Made by a program: the position numbers and the translations under genes
In this document: positions 1 to 6,285 of the stretch, one piece after another
Layout of the letters: each line of letters starts with the position of its first letter
How positions within the stretch are numbered: position 1 is the first letter of the stretch
From: Rikenellaceae bacterium
GTDB taxonomy: Bacteria; Bacteroidota; Bacteroidia; Bacteroidales; Rikenellaceae
Direction of reading: 5' to 3'
DNA: 9,314 nucleotides
Assembly (NCBI GenBank): GCA_031286025.1
Contig: JAITVB010000147.1
Coordinates: 1-9,314, forward strand
Notes under the pieces: model-generated
Database searches by the model: none
Told to the model about the DNA's origin: nothing
The model's input: only the letters and a program-made list of their open reading frames with translations

Positions 1-66
1 CCCGTCGCCCGCGAACTGCGCGACTCCTATATGAAGATCATCTCACTCGCCCCGGAAGTATTGTAA
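1..66 (+). CDS. rplN: Large-subunit ribosomal protein uL14, C-terminal end (partial)
   Basis: Frame 1 reads 21 codons and then TAA. The peptide contains [18 protein letters not shown], which matches the conserved C-terminus of ribosomal protein L14 (…REL…KI.SLAPEVL). L14 sits at the interface between the subunits, binds 23S rRNA and contacts L19. Only the last fifth or so of the protein is in the window; the start lies upstream. Its place directly before rplX is the standard bacterial order. The gap to rplX is 19 bases and A-rich, with no SD site. Confidence 0.93.
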   Translation, partial: PVARELRDSYMKIISLAPEVL

Positions 67-85
67 TTGTAAAAAGATCAAACCA

Positions 86-409
86 ATGTCAATAAAATTG
101 CATATCAAAAAGGGCGACACGGTTTATGTGAACTCCGGCGACAGCAAGGGCCAACAAGGCAAGGTCCTCGAAGTGTTGGTGGAAAAGGAACGGGCGATCG
201 TCGAAGGCGTGAACCTCGTTTCGAAACATACCAAACCGAATGCGAAAAGCCCGCAGGGAGGCATCGTGAAGCAGGAAGCTCCGATCCACCTGTCGAATCT
301 GCAGCCCCTCGACCCGAAATCGGGCAAGCCCACCCGCGTGGGTCGCAAGAAGAACAGTCAGGGCAAAACCGTTCGTTACGCTAAAAAATCAGGGGAGGAG
401 ATCAAGTAA
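86..409 (+). CDS. rplX: Large-subunit ribosomal protein uL24
   Basis: The product has 107 residues, the usual length for bacterial L24. L24 is an early assembly protein that binds the 5' domain of 23S rRNA and helps start folding of the large subunit. A KOW motif lies at about residues 6-33 ([20 protein letters not shown]), followed by the family pattern [13 protein letters not shown] at 39-51 and [15 protein letters not shown] at 58-72. The tail is lysine-rich. The start at ATG 86 gives the expected N-terminus and follows A-rich DNA (aaaaagatcaaacca), as is usual in Bacteroidota. Its TAA shares one base with the rplE start (TAATG), so the two genes are probably translationally coupled. Confidence 0.98.
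   Translation: MSIKLHIKKGDTVYVNSGDSKGQQGKVLEVLVEKERAIVEGVNLVSKHTKPNAKSPQGGIVKQEAPIHLSNLQPLDPKSGKPTRVGRKKNSQGKTVRYAKKSGEEIK
392..400 (+). promoter_or_regulatory. Shine-Dalgarno-like site before rplE
   Basis: The string GGGGAGGAG lies inside the last codons of rplX (Gly-Glu-Glu) and ends 8 bases before the rplE ATG at 409. It would pair well with the 3' end of 16S rRNA. Most genes here have A-rich sequence instead, so it stands out. It also encodes protein, so it may be partly accidental. Confidence 0.5.
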
Positions 410-969
410 TGGCATACGTACCTTCAATGAAAACCAAGTACCGGGAACAGATTATCCCGGCGTTGGTGAAAGAGTTCGGATACAAAAGCGTGATGCAGGT
501 GCCGCGACTCGAAAAGATCGTGATCAATCAGGGTGTGGGCCAGGCGGTCGCCGATAAGAAGCTGCTCGAAACCGCCCAGGAAGAACTCTCGACCATTGCC
601 GGGCAACGTGCTGTCCTCACCCGCTCGAAAAAAGACATCTCGAATTTTAAGCTTCGCAAAGGCATGCCCATCGGCGTGCGGGTAACTTTGCGCCGTGATC
701 AGATGTACGAATTCCTCGAACGCTTGGTGGTCGTTGCCCTGCCGCGTATCCGCGACTTCAAGGGGATCAACGAAAAATTCGACGGCCGCGGCAACTACTC
801 GCTCGGGATCACCGAACAGATCATCTTCCCGGAAATCGACATCGACAAGATCTCGAAGATCCTCGGGATGGAAATCACCTTCGTGACCACCGCCGACCAG
901 GACGAAGAAGCCTACGCTCTGCTGCGCGAATTCGGCTTACCTTTCAAAAACGCTAAAAAGAACCAATAG
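409..969 (+). CDS. rplE: Large-subunit ribosomal protein uL5
   Basis: The product has 186 residues, slightly longer than E. coli L5 (179). L5 binds 5S rRNA in the central protuberance and touches P-site tRNA and S13 across the subunit bridge. Family blocks are clear: [14 protein letters not shown] at 31-44, [19 protein letters not shown] at 71-89, PRIRDFKG at 112-119, GNYSLGI at 128-134 and [10 protein letters not shown] at 137-146. The ATG overlaps the rplX stop codon by one base, so translation coupling is likely. A GGAGGAG string precedes it. In E. coli the spc operon is repressed by S8 at a site near the L5 start; no such site was recognised here. Confidence 0.98.
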   Translation: MAYVPSMKTKYREQIIPALVKEFGYKSVMQVPRLEKIVINQGVGQAVADKKLLETAQEELSTIAGQRAVLTRSKKDISNFKLRKGMPIGVRVTLRRDQMYEFLERLVVVALPRIRDFKGINEKFDGRGNYSLGITEQIIFPEIDIDKISKILGMEITFVTTADQDEEAYALLREFGLPFKNAKKNQ

Positions 970-972
970 GAT

Positions 973-1242
973 ATGGCAAAAGAATCGATGAAAGCCCGTG
1001 AGGTGAAACGTGCAAAACTCGTTGCCCGTTACGCCGAGAAACGCGCCAAACTGAAAGCCGAAGGCGACCAGGCCGGCTTGGCCAAGCTGCCGCGCAACTC
1101 GAACCCGATCCGCCTGCACAACCGTTGCAAGTTGACCGGCCGTCCGAAAGGCTACATCCGCCTGTTCGGCATCAGCCGCATCCAGTTCCGCGAAATGGCC
1201 TCGCAAGGCCTGATTCCGGGCGTGAAGAAGGCGAGTTGGTAA
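973..1242 (+). CDS. rpsN: Small-subunit ribosomal protein uS14, zinc-free (C-) type
   Basis: The product has 89 residues and ends in the canonical GVKKASW. This length is typical of the long, zinc-independent S14; the zinc-binding form has about 61. S14 binds the 3' domain of 16S rRNA in the head of the small subunit. In the zinc form four cysteines sit as CxxC…CxxC. Here the equivalent positions are C52, T55, S68 and Q71, so only one ligand remains and zinc binding is not expected. The blocks [18 protein letters not shown] (44-61) and [12 protein letters not shown] (65-76) fix the family. The start is 3 bases after rplE. A 334-base gap without a convincing gene follows. Confidence 0.98.
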   Translation: MAKESMKAREVKRAKLVARYAEKRAKLKAEGDQAGLAKLPRNSNPIRLHNRCKLTGRPKGYIRLFGISRIQFREMASQGLIPGVKKASW

Positions 1243-1379
1243 GGTCGAGGCCAAGAAAGGCTCCGGTAAAAATGGGGCGGGATACAAAAACCGGTCGGGT
1301 TGCAAAAGGGGGACAGATGAGTAGCAGGGGGGATGAATGATCTTCCGAAAGAATGCGAAAAAGTCAGATTCTCAACGGC
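1243..1379 (+). other. Purine-rich non-coding spacer between rpsN and the rpsH promoter
   Basis: These bases are rich in A and G on the + strand, with several G runs (for example aaaagggggacag and gcaggggggatg). They hold no recognisable gene. The longest ATG reading frame wholly inside them is a 22-codon, Gly/Arg/Lys-rich frame at 1272-1340. No intrinsic terminator (GC-rich stem plus T run) was found, so transcripts from upstream probably read through into rpsH. A weak inverted pair, CCGGT at 1263-1267 and ACCGG about 20 bases later, is too short to call. Confidence 0.5.
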
Positions 1380-1381
1380 AA

Positions 1382-1412
1382 TTTGCCAAATTAAAGGATT
1401 TTTGTATCTTTG
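1382..1412 (+). promoter_or_regulatory. Bacteroidota-type sigma-ABfr promoter inside the spc cluster
   Basis: TTTG at 1382-1385 is followed after exactly 19 bases by TATCTTTG at 1405-1412. This matches the Bacteroides housekeeping promoter (-33 TTTG, -7 TAnnTTTG, spacing 19-21). Transcription would start a few bases downstream, near 1417-1420, giving a leader of about 155-160 bases before rpsH. It would provide separate transcription of rpsH and the genes after it, on top of read-through from the S10/spc promoters. No other place in the window showed both elements at a good distance. The match is seen directly; activity is inferred. Confidence 0.78.
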
Positions 1413-1416
1413 CGCC

Positions 1417-1576
1417 GCGATAAAACTCGGATGCGTTACAGCAGGCAAGCCGTAACAGGTTGATTGACTGTGCGCCTGAAGTTTTTTTTCGCCTCCGTCC
1501 GAGTAGAAGGAGGCGGTACAAGACGAAAAGAAGAGAGACAACCAATTTAATTGAAAAATCATTTTAACGGCTAATT
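1417..1576 (+). promoter_or_regulatory. Candidate structured 5' leader of the rpsH transcript
   Basis: This is the untranslated region expected from the promoter at 1382-1412. It contains: (a) a hairpin at 1435-1456, GTTAC/GTAAC plus GC/GC across an A·C mismatch with a 6-base loop; (b) a competing pairing of CAGGC 1442-1446 with GCCTG 1474-1478, enclosing ACAG/CTGT (1455-1458 and 1468-1471); (c) a T8 tract at 1482-1489; (d) a 7-bp hairpin, CGCCTCC 1490-1496 with GGAGGCG 1509-1515; (e) complementarity of its loop (1497-1504) to 1425-1432. The last 60 bases are A-rich and look unstructured, which suits SD-independent initiation. A ribosomal-protein autoregulatory site, perhaps for S8, is a reasonable inference. 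No known leader family was recognised. Confidence 0.5.
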
Positions 1577-1975
1577 ATGACTGATCCTATTGCGGACTTT
1601 CTGACCAGAATTAGAAACGCGGTGAAAGCCAACCACAAAGTGGTTGAAGCTCCCGGCTCGAAAATGAAGCAGGCCATTACGGAGATCCTGCACGAACAAG
1701 GCTACATCCTGGCCTACAAGTTCGGAACCGATGAAAAAGGCCATCCGAACATTAAAATCGCCTTGAAGTATCATCCCGAAACGAAGATTCCGGCGATCAA
1801 GAACCTGAAGCGTGTGAGCCGTCCAGGCCTGCGCCAATACGCCGGTGTCGACGAAATGCCGCGCGTGCTTAACGGTTTGGGCATCGCCATCGTGTCGACC
1901 TCCAAGGGCGTCATGACCGACAAGGAAGCCCGCCGGGAAAACGTGGGTGGCGAGGTACTCTGCTACATCTACTAA
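1577..1975 (+). CDS. rpsH: Small-subunit ribosomal protein uS8
   Basis: The product has 132 residues, the normal length for S8. S8 is a primary 16S rRNA-binding protein of the central domain and, in E. coli, the translational repressor of the spc operon. The N-terminus [14 protein letters not shown] (2-15) is canonical. The C-terminal domain carries SRPGLRQY (81-88), [16 protein letters not shown] (100-115) and GGEVLCYIY at the end, all typical of the rRNA-binding half. It is the first gene after the internal promoter and long leader, so it would be the natural sensor if the leader is autoregulatory. That link is inferred from position only. The ATG follows an AT-rich stretch without an SD site. 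Confidence 0.98.
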   Translation: MTDPIADFLTRIRNAVKANHKVVEAPGSKMKQAITEILHEQGYILAYKFGTDEKGHPNIKIALKYHPETKIPAIKNLKRVSRPGLRQYAGVDEMPRVLNGLGIAIVSTSKGVMTDKEARRENVGGEVLCYIY

Positions 1976-2008
1976 ACCGGAAAAAGTAAAACTTAATCCA
2001 TACGCAAA

Positions 2009-2566
2009 ATGTCAAGAATAGGAAAAATGCCTGTAAACCTGCCGGCCGGCGTAACCGCAACGGTTGCTGCCGATAATACGGTCAGTGTGAAAGGACCGCT
2101 CGGCACCCTGTCCCAACAAGTGCATCCGGACATCAAGGTGACCGTAGAAGGGAACGTGCTCTCCGTCACCCGCCCGACGGATCAACCGCGCCACCGCTCG
2201 ATGCACGGGCTCTATCGCGCGCTGATCAACAACATGGTTGTGGGTGTGTCGCAGGGCTATGAAATCAAGCAGGAACTCGTCGGCGTCGGTTACAAGGCCG
2301 AAGCCGTGGGCCAGACCCTGCAACTGAGTCTCGGTTACTCGCACGACATCCACCTGCAGCTTCCCGCCGAAGTGAAGGTGGAAACGCTGACCGAACGTAA
2401 GGGAAACCCCATTGTGACGCTCAAAAGCATCGACAAGCAACTGATCGGCCAGGTGGCCGCCAAGATCCGCTCGCTGCGCAAACCCGAACCATACAAAGGC
2501 AAGGGGATCAAGTTCGTGGGTGAACAGCTCCGCCGCAAGTCGGGCAAGTCGGCCAACGCTAAATAA
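2009..2566 (+). CDS. rplF: Large-subunit ribosomal protein uL6
   Basis: The product has 185 residues, close to the usual 177-185. L6 binds domain VI of 23S rRNA near the sarcin-ricin loop and the factor-binding site. The start MSRIGKMPVNLP is canonical. Two L6 alpha-beta repeats follow, at about residues 10-82 and 90-165. The signature RKPEPYKGKGIKF lies at 157-169, and the tail is basic (RRKSGKSANAK). The gap after rpsH is 33 bases and A-rich, with no SD site. The ATG at 2009 gives the expected N-terminus. Confidence 0.98.
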   Translation: MSRIGKMPVNLPAGVTATVAADNTVSVKGPLGTLSQQVHPDIKVTVEGNVLSVTRPTDQPRHRSMHGLYRALINNMVVGVSQGYEIKQELVGVGYKAEAVGQTLQLSLGYSHDIHLQLPAEVKVETLTERKGNPIVTLKSIDKQLIGQVAAKIRSLRKPEPYKGKGIKFVGEQLRRKSGKSANAK

Positions 2567-2567
2567 T

Positions 2568-2574
2568 AGGAGGT
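2568..2574 (+). promoter_or_regulatory. Strong Shine-Dalgarno site before rplR
   Basis: AGGAGGT at 2568-2574 lies 7 bases before the rplR ATG, an ideal SD sequence and spacing. It starts in the short gap just after the rplF stop. Bacteroidota genes rarely use SD sites, and most neighbours here have none, so this one is unusual for its setting. Confidence 0.8.
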
Positions 2575-2581
2575 AAAAACA

Positions 2582-2944
2582 ATGGCACTTAACAAGATAG
2601 AAAGAAGAGAACGCATCAAGATGCGTATCCGCAAAGTGGTCAGCGGCACGGCAGAGACACCTCGCATGTCGGTGTTCCGCAGCAACAAGCAGATCTACGT
2701 GCAACTGATCGACGACCTGAAAGGAGCCACTTTGGCCGCCGCTTCGTCGGCAGACAACGAAGTGGCTGAAAAAGCCAAAGGCCTCAACAAATCGCAGGTT
2801 TCGGCGCTCGTGGGCAAGCTGATCGCGGAACGTTCCCGGCAAAAAGGGATCACCGAAGTGAAATTCGACCGCAACGGCTATCTCTACCACGGACGAGTTA
2901 AATGTTTAGCAGACGCCGCCCGCGAAGGTGGACTTAAATTCTAA
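2582..2944 (+). CDS. rplR: Large-subunit ribosomal protein uL18
   Basis: The product has 120 residues, the usual bacterial length. L18 binds 5S rRNA and, with L5, attaches it to 23S rRNA in the central protuberance. The arginine/lysine-rich N-terminus ([15 protein letters not shown], 4-18) contacts RNA. The core has [18 protein letters not shown] (27-44), and the C-terminus [20 protein letters not shown] (95-114) ending in EGGLKF is diagnostic. The start is fixed by the AGGAGGT site 7 bases upstream. rpsE begins 5 bases after the stop. Confidence 0.98.
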   Translation: MALNKIERRERIKMRIRKVVSGTAETPRMSVFRSNKQIYVQLIDDLKGATLAAASSADNEVAEKAKGLNKSQVSALVGKLIAERSRQKGITEVKFDRNGYLYHGRVKCLADAAREGGLKF

Positions 2945-2949
2945 TCGGT

Positions 2950-3471
2950 ATGTCGACAAACGCAAATATCAAGAAGGTCCGCACGAGCGACCTCGAATTG
3001 AAAGACCGCCTGGTGAGCATCCAACGCGTGACTAAAGTGACCAAAGGGGGACGTACCTTCAGTTTTTCGGCCATCGTGGTGGTGGGTAACGAAAACGGCG
3101 TGGTAGGCTACGGCCTCGGCAAAGCCAACGAAGTGACCTCGGCCATTTCGAAAGGGGTGGAAGACGCCAAGAAGAACTTAGTGAAGATCCCGGTGCTGAA
3201 AGGTACCATCCCGCACGCCCAGGAAGCCCGCTTCAGCGGTTCGTTGGTGTTGATCAAACCGGCCGCTCCCGGTACCGGAGTGATCGCCGGTGGTGCGATG
3301 CGTGCCGTTCTGGAAAGCGTCGGCATCCACAACGTGTTAGCCAAGAGCAAGGGTTCGTCGAACCCCCACAACCTGGTGAAAGCTACGATCGCCGCCCTGC
3401 TCGAATTGCGCGACGCTTACAGCGTGGCCCAGGTTCGCGGCATCTCCCTGAACAAAGTCTTTAACGGATAA
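2950..3471 (+). CDS. rpsE: Small-subunit ribosomal protein uS5
   Basis: The product has 173 residues, close to the E. coli length of 167. S5 lies at the mRNA entry channel and affects decoding accuracy and helicase action. The N-terminal double-stranded-RNA-binding-like domain spans about 13-80 and includes the KGGR loop at 32-35, the region where spectinomycin-resistance changes are known in other bacteria; the loop looks wild-type. The C-terminal domain has [19 protein letters not shown] (104-122) and [12 protein letters not shown] (135-146). It starts 5 bases after rplR with no SD site, so reinitiation or coupling is likely. Confidence 0.98.
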   Translation: MSTNANIKKVRTSDLELKDRLVSIQRVTKVTKGGRTFSFSAIVVVGNENGVVGYGLGKANEVTSAISKGVEDAKKNLVKIPVLKGTIPHAQEARFSGSLVLIKPAAPGTGVIAGGAMRAVLESVGIHNVLAKSKGSSNPHNLVKATIAALLELRDAYSVAQVRGISLNKVFNG

Positions 3472-3482
3472 GCTTCGGAAAA

Positions 3483-3665
3483 ATGGCAAAATTGAATATC
3501 AAACAGGTAAAGAGCCGTATCGGTGCTACCGCCAACCAGAAGAAGAATCTCGACGCGTTGGGTCTGAAAAAGTTCAACGCGAGCGTTCAGCACGAAGACT
3601 CCGCCATCATTTTGGGGATGATCGAAAAGGTGAAACACCTGGTCGTGGTAACGGAAGTAAAGTAA
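3483..3665 (+). CDS. rpmD: Large-subunit ribosomal protein uL30
   Basis: The product has 60 residues, the normal size for bacterial L30. The start AKLNIKQVKSRIG (2-14) and the pattern NQKKNLDALGLKKFN (18-32) match the L30 ferredoxin-like fold. The end, GMIEKVKHLVVVTEV (45-59), is the family C-terminus. L30 binds 23S rRNA on the solvent side of the large subunit. It lies between rpsE and rplO, the standard order. Some bacteria lack this gene; here it is intact. Confidence 0.97.
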   Translation: MAKLNIKQVKSRIGATANQKKNLDALGLKKFNASVQHEDSAIILGMIEKVKHLVVVTEVK

Positions 3666-3691
3666 GTATTAACCCGATTACTTAAAACAAG

Positions 3692-4138
3692 ATGAATCTG
3701 AGCAATTTGAAACCGGCTGCCGGTTCCACACATAGCGAAAAGCGGATCGGCCGCGGCCAGGGCTCCGGTCATGGCGGAACCTCGACCCGCGGGCACAAAG
3801 GGGCGCAATCGCGTTCGGGCTACTCGAAGAAAGTAGGCTTCGAAGGCGGTCAGATGCCGCTCCAACGCCGCCTGCCGAAATTCGGCTTCAAGAACCACGA
3901 ACGTGTGGAGTTCAAAGCCGTGAACCTCTCGGTGCTCGAAGAGTTGGCCGCCAAGACCAAGTCGACGGTGATCACCCCCGAGGTACTTCTCGAAGCGGGC
4001 TACGTAGTCAAAAACGACCGGATCAAGATCTTGGGCGACGGCACCCTGAGCGTAAAACTCGAAGTGAAGGCCCACGCATTTTCAAAATCGGCCGCTGCCG
4101 CTATCGAAGCCCGGCAGGGAACGGTCATAAAACTATAG
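3692..4138 (+). CDS. rplO: Large-subunit ribosomal protein uL15
   Basis: The product has 148 residues, typical for L15. It is a late-assembly protein that threads a long extended arm into 23S rRNA. The N-terminal arm is Gly/Arg-rich (GRGQGSGHGGTSTRGHKG, 20-37), followed by the conserved GFEGGQMPLQRRLPKFGF (49-66). The globular C-terminal domain ends with LEVKAHAFSKSAAAAIEA (123-140). The ATG at 3692 follows an A-rich stretch (cttaaaacaag). secY starts 4 bases after the stop, so the two genes are probably coupled, as in most bacteria. Confidence 0.98.
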   Translation: MNLSNLKPAAGSTHSEKRIGRGQGSGHGGTSTRGHKGAQSRSGYSKKVGFEGGQMPLQRRLPKFGFKNHERVEFKAVNLSVLEELAAKTKSTVITPEVLLEAGYVVKNDRIKILGDGTLSVKLEVKAHAFSKSAAAAIEARQGTVIKL

Positions 4139-4142
4139 TCCG

Positions 4143-5471
4143 ATGAAAAGACTGATCGAGACTATCCGGAACATTTTCAAGATCGAGGAGTTGAGGAAGA
4201 GAATACTCTTTACCCTCGGCCTCGTTCTCGTTTTCCGGTTCGGGAGCTACGTCGTGATCCCGGGGATCAACCCCGAGGCACTGTCCAACCTCCAGAGCCA
4301 AATCGAAGGCAACGGCCTGCTCGGACTGTTGGACATCTTCTCGGGGGGGGCGTTGGGTAACGCCTCGATCTTTGCCTTGGGGATCATGCCCTACATCTCG
4401 GCGTCCATTGTGATCCAGTTGTTGGGTATCGTTCTCCCCTACTTTCAGAAACTCCAGAAGGAAGGTGAGAGCGGCCGCCGCAAGATCAACCAATGGACTC
4501 GTTACCTGACCATTATCGTATTGTTGGTGCAAGCTCCCGCGTACCTTGCCAACCTCCACGCGACGCTCCCCTCGGCGGCTTTCGTCTTGGGCCCGTCGAG
4601 TTTCCTGTTCACCCTCACCGCCACGATCGTGCTCATATCAGGTACGATGTTCGTGATGTGGCTCGGGGAAAAGATCACCGACAAGGGGATTGGTAACGGG
4701 GTCTCTCTGATCATCATGGTGGGTATCATCGCCCGCTTGCCGCACGCGCTTTTAGCAGAAATCAATTCACGTTTTGCAGACCAGACCGGTGGGTTTGTGA
4801 TGTTGGTTGTCGAGATTTTCGTCCTGTTCCTTGTTTTTGCAGCAGTGATCGCCCTCGTACAAGCCGTTCGCAAAATTCCAGTACAGTATGCAAAGCGGAT
4901 CGTTGGTAACAAGCAGTACGGCGGCGTCCGCCAATACATCCCGCTCAAGATCAATGCAGCCGGGGTTATGCCGATCATCTTCGCCCAGGCGTTGATGTTC
5001 ATTCCGTTGTTCTTCGGCCGTTGGGAGGCCACCCGTGGCATTGCAGCCGTGTTGGGCAACAACAACGGGTTCTGGTATAACTTCATCTTTGCAGTACTTG
5101 TCATTGCGTTCACGTACTTCTATACCGCTATCACCGTCAACCCCAACTCGATGGCCGACGACATGAAGCGCAACGGAGGGTTCGTCCCCGGCATCAAGCC
5201 CGGAAAGAAGACCGCGGAATACATTGACATCATTATGACCCGGATCACGCTGCCCGGCTCTATTTTCCTGGCGATGGTGGCTATCCTGCCCGTATTCGCC
5301 CGGATGATGGGGGTCAACAACCAGTTTGCCCAGTTCTACGGCGGTACGTCGTTGCTGATTCTGGTAGGTGTGATTCTGGATACGCTCAAACAGATCGAGA
5401 GCCACCTGCTGATGCGCCACTACGACGGTCTGATGAAGACCGGACGCATCAAAGGTCGCTCGGGGAACTGA
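4143..5471 (+). CDS. secY: Protein translocase channel subunit SecY
   Basis: The product has 442 residues, the expected length. SecY forms the protein-conducting channel of the inner membrane with SecE and SecG, driven by SecA. Ten hydrophobic segments can be read at roughly 20-40, 75-98, 120-136, 155-176, 185-203, 217-240, 270-290, 312-333, 368-390 and 400-417. The plug region and second helix carry LLDIFSGGALGNASIFALG (62-80). Cytoplasmic loops include GEKITDKGIGNG (175-186) and RKIPVQYAKR (243-252), the SecA/ribosome-binding side. An unusual G8 run (4343-4350) encodes the Ser-Gly-Gly-Ala of the plug region. The reading frame is intact throughout. There is no adk gene between secY and map, unlike in many Firmicutes. 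Confidence 0.98.
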   Translation: MKRLIETIRNIFKIEELRKRILFTLGLVLVFRFGSYVVIPGINPEALSNLQSQIEGNGLLGLLDIFSGGALGNASIFALGIMPYISASIVIQLLGIVLPYFQKLQKEGESGRRKINQWTRYLTIIVLLVQAPAYLANLHATLPSAAFVLGPSSFLFTLTATIVLISGTMFVMWLGEKITDKGIGNGVSLIIMVGIIARLPHALLAEINSRFADQTGGFVMLVVEIFVLFLVFAAVIALVQAVRKIPVQYAKRIVGNKQYGGVRQYIPLKINAAGVMPIIFAQALMFIPLFFGRWEATRGIAAVLGNNNGFWYNFIFAVLVIAFTYFYTAITVNPNSMADDMKRNGGFVPGIKPGKKTAEYIDIIMTRITLPGSIFLAMVAILPVFARMMGVNNQFAQFYGGTSLLILVGVILDTLKQIESHLLMRHYDGLMKTGRIKGRSGN

Positions 5472-5504
5472 TGTTTTGCTCCGAAAGCGAGTTCTGAGTA
5501 ACGA

Positions 5505-6281
5505 ATGATAAACTACAAAAGTCCGGAGGAGATCGAACTGCTGAGGGAAAACAACCTCTTGGTTTCGAAAACGCTCGGAGAATTGGCCAAACACATCCGG
5601 CCCGGGGTCTCGACCCTGGAACTGGATAAAGTTGCGGAGGATTATATCCGTTCGCACGGTGCTGTTCCCGGGTTCCTCGGTTACAACGGATTCCCGAACA
5701 CGCTCTGCGTGTCGATCAACGAAGAGGTGGTGCATGGCATCCCCTCGGCCAAACGTATTTTGCGCGAAGGCGACATCGTTTCAATCGACTGCGGCACACG
5801 GATGAGAGGATTCTATGGGGATTCGGCTTTCACGTTTGCGGTCGGTGAGGTAGCGCCGGAAGTGAAAAAACTTCTGGAGGTGACTCGCCAGGCGCTCCTC
5901 CTCGGAGTGGCGCAAGCCCGCGTCGGAAATCGGATCGGCGACATTGCGCACGCGGTGCAATCGTACACCGAAACCAACGGTTTTTCGATCGTGAGGGAGT
6001 TGGTGGGACATGGTCTCGGTCGACAGATGCACGAGGAACCGGAAGTCGCCAACTACGGCGCTCGGGGACGCGGCCCGCTGATCCGCGAAGGATTGGTGAT
6101 CTGCATCGAACCGATGGTCAACCTGGGCGGTCGGGCAGTGGTGTTCGAAAAAGACGGATGGACGGTCCGGACAAAAGACCGGAAACCGTCGGCACATTTC
6201 GAATACGCCATAGCCGTCACCCCGCAGGGCCCCGACGTACTGACCACTTTTGAGTTTATCGAACAGGCTTTAAACGGTTAA
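5505..6281 (+). CDS. map: Type I methionine aminopeptidase
   Basis: The product has 258 residues, near the E. coli length of 264. The cytosolic enzyme removes the initiator methionine from new proteins whose second residue is small. All expected catalytic and metal-binding residues are present: H77 (VVHGIP), D95 (SIDCG), D106 (FYGDSAF), H169 (GHGLG), H176 (QMHEEP), E202 (IEPM) and E233 (FEYAIAV). They lie two positions before their E. coli counterparts. There is no N-terminal zinc-finger or SH3-like extension, so it is the short housekeeping form. The start at 5505 gives [16 protein letters not shown], the usual N-terminus. It lies 33 bases after secY and 4 bases before infA. Confidence 0.98.
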   Translation: MINYKSPEEIELLRENNLLVSKTLGELAKHIRPGVSTLELDKVAEDYIRSHGAVPGFLGYNGFPNTLCVSINEEVVHGIPSAKRILREGDIVSIDCGTRMRGFYGDSAFTFAVGEVAPEVKKLLEVTRQALLLGVAQARVGNRIGDIAHAVQSYTETNGFSIVRELVGHGLGRQMHEEPEVANYGARGRGPLIREGLVICIEPMVNLGGRAVVFEKDGWTVRTKDRKPSAHFEYAIAVTPQGPDVLTTFEFIEQALNG

Positions 6282-6285
6282 ACCA

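Noticed and set aside
80..92. The 13-mer AAACCAATGTCAA occurs both at the rplX start and at the infA start (6280-6292)
   Set aside because: Both genes begin Met-Ser after an A-rich leader; only two copies and no wider repeat, so chance plus common start-region composition is enough.
1272..1340. Small ORF of 22 codons (MGRDTKTGRVAKGGQ…) in the rpsN-rpsH gap
   Set aside because: Very short, no start signal and a composition that simply mirrors the purine-rich DNA.
1525..1576. Short palindrome CAATT-T-AATTG just before rpsH
   Set aside because: Only 5-bp AT-only arms in an AT-rich initiation region; too weak to call an operator or hairpin.
2012..2890. Long minus-strand open frame of 292 codons opposite rplF and rplR
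   Set aside because: It lies wholly opposite two certain ribosomal genes, its translation resembles no known family and is rich in His/Phe/Leu, as expected from the reverse complement of biased codons.
4767..5735. Minus-strand open frame of 322 codons opposite secY and map
   Set aside because: It is a shadow of secY and map; no domain or start signal was seen, and those two genes are intact.
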